From: Actinomycetota bacterium
Lineage (GTDB): Bacteria; Actinomycetota; Acidimicrobiia; Spongiisociales; ZC4RG35
Length of the DNA: 6,307 bases
Assembly: GCA_003242515.1 (NCBI GenBank)
Contig: QGUS01000103.1
Location: 1 to 6,307, forward strand
Direction: 5' to 3'
The first letter of the stretch is position 1, and every line of letters starts with the position of its first letter. Below are positions 1 through 4,466 of this stretch, piece by piece. The notes under the pieces are model-generated. The model saw only the letters and a list, made by a program, of their open reading frames with translations, searched no databases and was not told the origin of the DNA. Both the position numbers and the translations under genes were made by a program.

Positions 1-369
1 CAGCGCCTTCACCACCTCGCCGGTGGACTGGCCGATCGCCTCGGCGAACTGGGCGACCGTGGCCCCGGCGGGGATGGTCGCGATCTCGACGTCCTCGGCG
101 GCGGGGGCGGGCTCGGGCTCGGGCTCCGGCTCGGGGGCCGGGGCCTCTTCCTCCACCTCCGCCTCGGCGGCCGGCTCCTCTGCGGGAGCCTCGTCGGGCG
201 CGGCGGCAGTGGCCGCGCCTTCACCGGCGAAGGCCATGCGGAGCAGCTCTTCGTCCTCCGGGCTCAGACCCGACGAAGCCGTCTTCACGTCGATGGACAG
301 CTCCTGAGCCTGCGCCATCACCTCCTTGGAGTCGACGCCCAGCTCGCGGGCCAGCTCATAAACCCTCAT
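1..369 (-). CDS. infB: Translation initiation factor IF-2, N-terminal part (cut by window edge)
   Basis: IF-2 is the GTPase that brings initiator fMet-tRNA to the 30S subunit and promotes 70S joining. Only 123 codons are present, so the G domain and C-terminal domains lie outside the window. Residues 1 to about 48 form the first IF2_N module, opening MRVYELARELGVDSKEVM, the classic IF-2 N-terminus. Residues 50-95 are an Ala/Glu/Pro linker. A second IF2_N-like module begins near residue 97 (IATIPAGATVAQFAEAIGQS) and runs off the edge. The ATG at 369-367 is chosen because the IF2_N motif starts there and an in-frame stop directly precedes it. The gap to the nusA stop is 7 bp and the Shine-Dalgarno is poor (GAGAGTGAG at the nusA end), so translational coupling to nusA is likely. 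The linker is short compared with the several-hundred-residue linkers known in some Actinobacteria. Confidence 0.95.
   Translation of the reverse strand, partial: MRVYELARELGVDSKEVMAQAQELSIDVKTASSGLSPEDEELLRMAFAGEGAATAAAPDEAPAEEPAAEAEVEEEAPAPEPEPEPEPAPAAEDVEIATIPAGATVAQFAEAIGQSTGEVVKAL
109..135 (-). repeat. Glu-Pro codon repeat in infB linker
   Basis: The codons alternate Pro and Glu over residues 79-87, giving a near-perfect hexanucleotide repeat (GAGCCC on the coding strand, one unit GAGCCG). It lies in the flexible linker between the two IF2_N modules. Such tracts are extended and often vary in length between strains. It is part of the gene, not an independent element. Confidence 0.8.
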
Positions 370-376
370 TCAGCAA

Positions 377-1513
377 TCACTCACTCTCGTCGTCGCTTGC
401 TTCCTCTGCCTGGTCCTCGTCGTCGCCGGTGATGACAGCGGCCTCGTCGGCAGCCTGCTCGGCCACCTCGTTCTCGGCAAACTCCTCGGTCGTGACGGGC
501 ACGGCGGCCTCCGTCTCCTCCCCGGCCTCTTCCTCGGCGCCCTCGTTGTCGGAGCGGATGTCGATCTTGTAGCCGGTCAGCCGGGCGGCGAGGCGGGCGT
601 TCTGGCCCTCCTTGCCGATGGCGAGGGACAGCTGGTGGTCGGCGACGATGACCTCGGCGGTCTTGGTCTCCTCGTCGACCCGCACCTCCTTCACCTTGGC
701 GGGACCGAGCGCCTCGGCGATGAACTGGGCGGGGTCCTCGCGCCACTGCACGACGTCGACCTTTTCGCCGCGCAGCTCGTTTACCACCTGGCGCACGCGG
801 GCGCCGCGGGCACCCACGCAGGCGCCCTTCGGGTCGACGTTCGGGTCGTGGGAGACCACGGCGATCTTGGTGCGGTGGCCGGGCTCGCGGGCGATGGAGA
901 CGATCTCCACCGTGCCGTCGGTGAGCTCGGGCACCTCCAGCTCGAGGAGGCGACGGACGAGGTCGGGGTGGCTCCGGGAGACGATGATCTGGGCGCCCTT
1001 GGGCTCGTTGCGGACCTCGAGGATCAGGGCCTTGATGCGGTTGCCGCGCTCGAGACGCTCGAACGGGATGCGCTCGCCGGCGGGCAGGTAGGCCTCGGCG
1101 TCGCCCAGGTCGAGGATGACGGAGCGGGGCAGGTCGACCTGCTGGACGATGCCGGTGACCAGGTCGCCCTCGCGGCCCTCGTACATCTCGTAGACCTGTT
1201 CGCGCTTCGCCTCGCGCAGCTTGTACTGCATCACCTGCTTGAAGGACTGCGCGGCGATGCGGCCGAAAGCCTCGCCCTCGGGGGTGTCCTCCCACTCGCG
1301 GATGACGTTGCCGTCCTCGTCGAGCTCCTGTGCGTAGACCTTGACCTCACCCGATTCCGGGTCGATGGTCACCCTGGCCTCTTCGGCCGCGCCCGGGCTG
1401 CGCTTGTAGGCGGCGACCAGGGCATTGGCGAAGGCATCGAGGATCGTCTCTACCTCCACCCCACGCTCGCGGGCCAGGCCCTCGATCGCCTCCATCATCA
1501 TGTCGAGCTTCAT
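377..1513 (-). CDS. nusA: Transcription termination/antitermination factor NusA
   Basis: NusA binds RNA polymerase and nascent RNA in the cytoplasm and modulates pausing, termination and antitermination. The 378-residue product shows the full bacterial core. The N-terminal RNAP-binding domain is about 1-113 (includes FGRIAAQSFKQVMQYKLREA). The S1 domain is about 114-181 (GDLVTGIVQQVD...AYLPAGERIP...IIVSRSHPDLVRRL). KH1 is about 185-275, with DPKGACVGARGARVRQV at 227-243. KH2 is about 280-320, with AIGKEGQNARLAARLTG at 298-314. There are no C-terminal AR repeats of the E. coli type. Instead residues 321-378 form a tail with about 25 Asp/Glu and no Lys/Arg. The ATG at 1513 is supported by AAGGAG six bases upstream. 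The gene starts 3 bp after the rimP stop and ends 7 bp before infB, so the three form one operon. Other Met codons at residues 5-7 are less well placed for the ribosome-binding site. Confidence 0.97.
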   Translation of the reverse strand: MKLDMMMEAIEGLARERGVEVETILDAFANALVAAYKRSPGAAEEARVTIDPESGEVKVYAQELDEDGNVIREWEDTPEGEAFGRIAAQSFKQVMQYKLREAKREQVYEMYEGREGDLVTGIVQQVDLPRSVILDLGDAEAYLPAGERIPFERLERGNRIKALILEVRNEPKGAQIIVSRSHPDLVRRLLELEVPELTDGTVEIVSIAREPGHRTKIAVVSHDPNVDPKGACVGARGARVRQVVNELRGEKVDVVQWREDPAQFIAEALGPAKVKEVRVDEETKTAEVIVADHQLSLAIGKEGQNARLAARLTGYKIDIRSDNEGAEEEAGEETEAAVPVTTEEFAENEVAEQAADEAAVITGDDEDQAEEASDDESE

Positions 1514-1516
1514 TTG

Positions 1517-1996
1517 TCACTCCTTGTGGCCCGGCTTGGGCGCCTTCTCCAACCGGAACACGGTCCGGGCTGACTTGACCTCCGAGTACTCGACGGTCGA
1601 CTCGCCGCCTTCGCCGGCGATGGTGAACCGGTCATCCGTGGCAGCGGTGAGGATCCCGCGGCGCGTGACCGTCTTCCCGTCCCGGTCCAGCTTGACGACG
1701 ACCTCCCGGCCGATGGACTTCATGTAGTGGGCGGGACGCTTGAGCTTGCGCTCCAGCCCGGGCGAGGAGACCTCGAGCTGATAGGAGCCCTCGAGGTCGG
1801 ACTCGGCGTCGAGGAGACGGGAGATCCCGCCGGACACGTCGGCGAGCCGGTCGATGGTGAGGTTCTCGCCGTCGACGAAGACGCGCAGGACCCGGCCGCG
1901 GCCCTGTCCTACGAGCTCGAGGTCGTCGAGCTCGAGGCGCTCCGCAGCCAGGTAGGGCTCGATGAGCCCCCAAAGCTGTTCCGTCTGCGTCGTCAT
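1517..1996 (-). CDS. rimP: Ribosome maturation factor RimP
   Basis: RimP assists assembly of the 30S ribosomal subunit in the cytoplasm. The 159-residue product has the usual family length. The N-terminal alpha/beta domain (about 1-85) contains the typical LRVFVDGENLTIDRLADVS segment (37-55) and the hallmark LEVSSPGLER at 74-83. The C-terminal SH3-like domain is about 88-150 (IGREVVVKLDRDGKTVTRRG). The reading frame is open back to 2137, but the ATG at 1996 begins a normal RimP N-terminus. Upstream codons encode Arg-rich, unfamiliar sequence and run through the likely promoter and leader. A GAGG lies about 11 bases before the ATG, with a second AGGA touching it. It is the first gene of rimP-nusA-infB, an order conserved widely in bacteria. 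Confidence 0.95.
   Translation of the reverse strand: MTTQTEQLWGLIEPYLAAERLELDDLELVGQGRGRVLRVFVDGENLTIDRLADVSGGISRLLDAESDLEGSYQLEVSSPGLERKLKRPAHYMKSIGREVVVKLDRDGKTVTRRGILTAATDDRFTIAGEGGESTVEYSEVKSARTVFRLEKAPKPGHKE
1520..1525 (-). promoter_or_regulatory. Shine-Dalgarno of nusA
   Basis: AAGGAG on the minus strand, six bases before the nusA ATG. It is embedded in the last codons of rimP (Lys-Glu) just before the rimP TGA. It fixes the nusA start and is the strongest ribosome-binding site in the window. Ribosomes finishing rimP would pass directly over it. Confidence 0.8.
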
Positions 1997-2013
1997 TCCT
2001 CGCTTTTCCTCGC

Positions 2014-2075
2014 TCCACAACAAACCAGGTGGGTGCCGAAGCGCCCACCTGACCCGTAAAGCGTCCCGTTGTGGA
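2014..2075 (-). promoter_or_regulatory. Structured 5' leader of rimP-nusA-infB (nested stems, UUCG-capped hairpin)
   Basis: On the minus strand an outer arm TCCACAAC (2075-2068) is perfectly complementary to GTTGTGGA (2021-2014). Enclosed between them is a strong hairpin. CAGGTGGGCG (2051-2042) pairs with CACCCACCTG (2035-2026) apart from one C-A mismatch, and the loop CTTCGG closes as a C(UUCG)G tetraloop. The hairpin is followed by GTTTGTTG, a weak U-rich run, so it could act as an attenuator or weak terminator. The outer stem ends about six bases before the rimP Shine-Dalgarno. A five-base alternative pairing (CGTCC 2077-2073 with GGACG 2066-2062) would compete with the outer stem if transcription starts far enough upstream. 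The pairing is seen directly; the regulatory role is inferred. Confidence 0.5.
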
Positions 2076-2080
2076 CGGTG

Positions 2081-2086
2081 ATTATA
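2081..2086 (-). promoter_or_regulatory. -10 box of the rimP operon promoter
   Basis: A perfect TATAAT reads on the minus strand, standing out in GC-rich surroundings. No recognisable -35 hexamer lies 16-19 bases upstream, where the sequence is GC only (around CCCGCGGC), and there is no TGn extension. Transcription would be expected to start near 2072-2075. That is at the 5' edge of the outer leader stem and about 75-80 bases before the rimP ATG. Confidence 0.45.
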
Positions 2087-2124
2087 CGCGCGACGGCCCG
2101 CTTGCCGCGGGGAACTGGCTCCGA

Positions 2125-2145
2125 ACCTGCAGGTCAAAGGCCTTT
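2125..2145. repeat. Two adjacent perfect 10-bp palindromes
   Basis: ACCTGCAGGT (2125-2134) and AAAGGCCTTT (2136-2145) are each perfectly palindromic and one base apart. They lie in the divergent intergenic region, about 40-60 bp upstream of the rimP -10 box. Paired dyads in this position could be an operator for a dimeric regulator. No known regulator consensus is recognised, and chance is possible. Confidence 0.3.
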
Positions 2146-2192
2146 TCTAGCCGCGAAGCACCTCCGCATTTCTGGCATCGCGGCCGGCACCG

Positions 2193-2217
2193 GGCGACGA
2201 CGCACCACAGCGTCGCC
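2193..2217. repeat. Inverted repeat in divergent intergenic region
   Basis: GGCGACG (2193-2199) and CGTCGCC (2211-2217) are perfect inverted arms around an 11-base spacer. Two further C-G pairs follow outside a G-G mismatch. There is no T-tract on either side, so it is not a standard terminator. In such GC-rich sequence it may be chance. The rest of 2087-2297 shows no gene, tRNA or recognised motif. Confidence 0.3.
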
Positions 2218-2297
2218 GGGCGACCCGGGAGGATCTTTCTCGATGGCCGTCGTGCCGACGCTCGATCTGGTGGCGCGATCCGCACGAGGAGGTCCGC

Positions 2298-2325
2298 TTC
2301 GCAGGGAGGGTCCCGGCCCTAACTT
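2298..2325 (+). promoter_or_regulatory. Candidate leaderless promoter of the lipoprotein gene
   Basis: TAACTT at 2320-2325 matches the actinobacterial TANNNT -10 pattern and ends 8 bases before the ATG at 2334. TTCGCA at 2298-2303 sits 16 bases upstream as a 4-of-6 match to TTGACA. No Shine-Dalgarno precedes the ATG, so a transcript starting at or near the ATG would fit. The same bases contain an inverted repeat, CCGGCCC (2313-2319) with GGGCCGG (2327-2333), which may only reflect GC-rich composition. Confidence 0.3.
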
Positions 2326-2333
2326 GGGGCCGG

Positions 2334-3428
2334 ATGAGTCGCCGCACTGCCGTCGTCCTGGCCCTGGTGCTCGCCGCGTGCTCGGCGGCGCCGGGACGGA
2401 CGACCACGACCGCAGTTCCCCCGTCGACCACCACATCCGGGGCTGCGACCACCACGACGGGCGAACCTGTCACGACCACCACCGAGGCGCATCTCGCCCA
2501 CGGGACGCCGCACTCCCCCGTCCCGCCCGGCCGGTTCCGCTACGAGATCGAGGGTGCCGTATGGGAGGGCGAGGTCCACGGCCTGGTCGAGGTGGACCAG
2601 GAGTTCGACCCGCCCGCGGACCTGCAGGTCGGCAGGGGCCGGTGCGCCGCGATCACCGGGACCATCACGCTGGCCGAGCTGCCGGATGGCCTCCTGTTCG
2701 CCGACTTCCCCCAGCGGCCGGGCATCGGCCTGGTCGAGGACGGGGAGCGCCGGCCGCTGGCCGTCCACTGCGCCGCACCGCTGGGCGAGGGGTACTGGCT
2801 GCCGGGCGAGGACGTGGCGGTCGGGGTGAAGTACTCGTTCGTGGTGCCGGTGGTGATCACCGACGGGACCGGGGCGATCGTGGTGGGACCGAACGACGAG
2901 GCGGAGGGCAGCGAGCCGTTCTTCTTCGAGCCCGCGGTGATCTCCTCGCTGCCCGAGCCCGTCTTCGCGGCGGCGGAGACCCTGCCGGTGCCCGCCGACC
3001 TGGTGGGGATGGACGGTGAGCCCTTCCGGGTCGAGGACACGGAGGGCACGGTCTGGGAGGTGCGCCTGTTCGGGCTAGTGGAGCTGCCGGCGCGCCAGGA
3101 CGGCCGCTGCTTCGCACTGGTGGGGTCGCTGAAACCCGCGGAGATCGCCGACGGCAGGACGGCCTACTGGCCGAAGGAGACCGCCGGCGTGGTGGTCGAC
3201 GGCGTGCGCCACCGGGACACCCTGGGGCTGCTCTGCCACACCCCGGACCTGGACATGGCCGGATACCAGGGGGAGCTGGAGAGCCTCGGCCTGGGAAGCG
3301 AGGTGGCGTTCTACGACCTGTTCTTCGTCCCGGGCGACCCGGGCCGCGACCCCCAGCTGGTCCACTTCATGGGCGCCACCCAGGTGGCGGTGGAACCGAA
3401 GCTGCTCGACCGGGTCCCGGTCCGTTAG
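2334..3428 (+). CDS. Secreted lipoprotein with duplicated cysteine-containing domain, function unknown
   Basis: I do not recognise a named family. The 364-residue product starts MSRRTAVVLALVLAACS, a short signal peptide with lipobox LAAC, so Cys16 is the predicted lipidated residue and the protein should sit on the outer face of the membrane. Residues 22-53 are a Thr-rich linker (several TTTT runs), typical of extracellular tethers. The mature part is two copies of one module, about 71-172 and 235-333. Shared landmarks are VW at 76-77 and 240-241, GLVE at 83-86 and 247-250, GRC at 102-104 and 257-259, DG at 118-119 and 273-274, a second DG at 136-137 and 289-290, a second Cys at 146 and 301, and GY at 153-154 and 310-311. 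Cys104-Cys146 and Cys259-Cys301 are both exactly 42 apart, suggesting one disulfide per module. There is no catalytic motif I can name, so a binding or structural role is possible. It is divergent from rimP and overlaps the dehydrogenase gene by 4 bp. Confidence 0.85.
   Translation: MSRRTAVVLALVLAACSAAPGRTTTTAVPPSTTTSGAATTTTGEPVTTTTEAHLAHGTPHSPVPPGRFRYEIEGAVWEGEVHGLVEVDQEFDPPADLQVGRGRCAAITGTITLAELPDGLLFADFPQRPGIGLVEDGERRPLAVHCAAPLGEGYWLPGEDVAVGVKYSFVVPVVITDGTGAIVVGPNDEAEGSEPFFFEPAVISSLPEPVFAAAETLPVPADLVGMDGEPFRVEDTEGTVWEVRLFGLVELPARQDGRCFALVGSLKPAEIADGRTAYWPKETAGVVVDGVRHRDTLGLLCHTPDLDMAGYQGELESLGLGSEVAFYDLFFVPGDPGRDPQLVHFMGATQVAVEPKLLDRVPVR
2544..2849 (+). repeat. Lipoprotein internal module A
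   Basis: Residues 71-172 of the lipoprotein, the first copy of the duplicated module. Relative to module B it carries nine extra residues between GLVE and GRC (the VDQEFDPPADLQVG stretch). Its Cys residues are 104 and 146. Confidence 0.7.
3036..3332 (+). repeat. Lipoprotein internal module B
   Basis: Residues 235-333, the second copy, matching module A at VW, GLVE, GRC, two DG turns and the second Cys. The strand pattern after the second Cys also matches: GY, then an aromatic-rich YDLFFVP facing YSFVVPV in module A. The copies are clearly diverged, so the duplication is old. Confidence 0.7.
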
Positions 3429-3438
3429 AACCGGTCGA
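3406..3438. terminator. Inverted repeat spanning the convergent stop codons (possible weak bidirectional terminator)
   Basis: TCGACCGG (3406-3413) and CCGGTCGA (3431-3438) form a perfect 8-bp inverted repeat around the overlapping stop codons at 3425-3428. A competing inner repeat is GACCGGG (3408-3414) with CCCGGTC (3416-3422). There is no T-tract on either strand, so this is not a canonical intrinsic terminator. It is the only candidate signal between the two genes. Confidence 0.25.
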
Positions 3439-4462
3439 TGACCGTGACGCCGACGCCGGTATGGCGGTCCATCCCGGTGAGGATGCGGGCGCCCTCCTCG
3501 AGGTCGACGGTGCGGTCGACGAGCCGGGCCGGGTCGACCTTGCCGGTGGCGATGAGGTCGAAGACCTCGCCGTAGCGGGCGGCGGGCAGCCCCCGGGAGC
3601 CGACGATCTCGAGCTCCCGCATGGTCACGAGCTCCATGGGGATCCTCGGGTCGGCGTTGGCGCCGACGAGGAGGCCGACCTGGACGTGGCGGCCGTGCTT
3701 GCGTAGCGAGCGGATCGCCTGGTCGACGACCGCGGGCGAGCCGACGGCGTCGATGGTGAGGTCCGCTCCCCCGCCGGCCAGGTCACGGACCTGCTCCCAG
3801 ACGGGTCCGCTGGAGGCGTCGATGGTGTGGGAGGCGCCGAACTCGGCGGCCCGGGCGAGGCGGGCGCCGTCGAGGTCGATGGCGGTCACCTCGGCCCCGA
3901 GGGCGGTGCCGATCATCACGGCGGAGAGCCCCACGCCCCCGCACCCGAACACGGCGACTCGGGTCCCGTCGGTGATCCCGCCCTGGATGGCCAGGGCCCG
4001 GTAGGCGGTGACGAAGCGGCAGCCGAGTGCGGCGCCGTGGACCGACGGGATCTCATCGGGCAGGGCGACGAGGTTGGCGTCGGCGTACTCGATCGCCACG
4101 TACTCGGCGAAGGAGCCCCAGGCGGTGAAGCCGGGCGTGAAGTTGACGTCGCAGGTGTTGGTCCAGCCGCGCCGGCAGGGGTCGCACTCGCCGCAGCCGA
4201 CGGAGAAGGGGACGGTGACCCGGTCGCCCACCTTCCATCGGCGGACCTCCGGGCCGACGGAGGCGATGGTGCCGGCCATCTCGTGGCCGGGGACGTGCGG
4301 GAGCGACGGGTAGGGGTCGTCGCCGGTCCAGCCGTGGTAGTCGGAGTGGCAGATCCCGGTGGCCTCGACCCGGAGCACGACGCCGGTGGGCGACGGCTCG
4401 GGATCGGGAACCTCCCCGATTACGAGGGACTCCCCGTAGGCGACGATCTGCGCGGCGCGCAT
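3425..4462 (-). CDS. Zinc-dependent alcohol dehydrogenase (medium-chain dehydrogenase/reductase family)
   Basis: A cytosolic NAD(P)-dependent oxidoreductase expected to interconvert an alcohol and its aldehyde or ketone; the substrate cannot be told from sequence. The 345 residues match the family length. Catalytic zinc ligands are visible: Cys38 in GICHSDYH, His60-Glu61 in GHE, and Cys148 in LGCRF. Ser40 and His43 align with the proton-relay Ser48 and His51 of horse liver alcohol dehydrogenase. The structural zinc lobe has Cys90, Cys93, Cys96 and Cys104 (GCGECDPC...TC). The Rossmann fold has VFGCGGVG (171-178), and Asp196 at the end of the second strand favours NAD over NADP. All key residues are present, so the enzyme should be active. 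The ATG is 4 bp after the proS stop with no clear Shine-Dalgarno, suggesting co-transcription and coupling. Its TAA overlaps the opposing lipoprotein stop. Confidence 0.93.
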   Translation of the reverse strand: MRAAQIVAYGESLVIGEVPDPEPSPTGVVLRVEATGICHSDYHGWTGDDPYPSLPHVPGHEMAGTIASVGPEVRRWKVGDRVTVPFSVGCGECDPCRRGWTNTCDVNFTPGFTAWGSFAEYVAIEYADANLVALPDEIPSVHGAALGCRFVTAYRALAIQGGITDGTRVAVFGCGGVGLSAVMIGTALGAEVTAIDLDGARLARAAEFGASHTIDASSGPVWEQVRDLAGGGADLTIDAVGSPAVVDQAIRSLRKHGRHVQVGLLVGANADPRIPMELVTMRELEIVGSRGLPAARYGEVFDLIATGKVDPARLVDRTVDLEEGARILTGMDRHTGVGVTVIDRF

Positions 4463-4466
4463 CAGG

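Noticed and set aside
635..1573. 312-codon plus-strand open frame opposite nusA
   Set aside because: It lies antisense to the well-supported nusA frame and is composed mostly of Leu, Asp, Gly and Ala as expected from the reverse complement. It has no start signal or domain.
1997..2137. N-terminal extension of rimP to the ATG at 2137
   Set aside because: The added 47 residues are unlike RimP, and the extension crosses the TATAAT box and the structured leader.
2125..2137. TTGACC (minus strand, 2137-2132) as the -35 box of the rimP promoter
   Set aside because: It is about 45 bases from the TATAAT box, and the sequence 16-18 bases downstream of it is GC-rich without a -10.
1997..2333. tRNA gene ahead of rimP, as metY in E. 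coli
   Set aside because: No cloverleaf arms, no TTCGA-type T-loop and no CCA-adjacent acceptor pairing could be found on either strand.
2069..3019. 316-codon open frame on the plus strand overlapping the lipoprotein gene
   Set aside because: It is Arg/Gly/Pro-rich with no recognisable domain, and it covers the lipoprotein frame that has a signal peptide, lipobox and duplicated module. It is an out-of-frame by-product of GC-rich codons.
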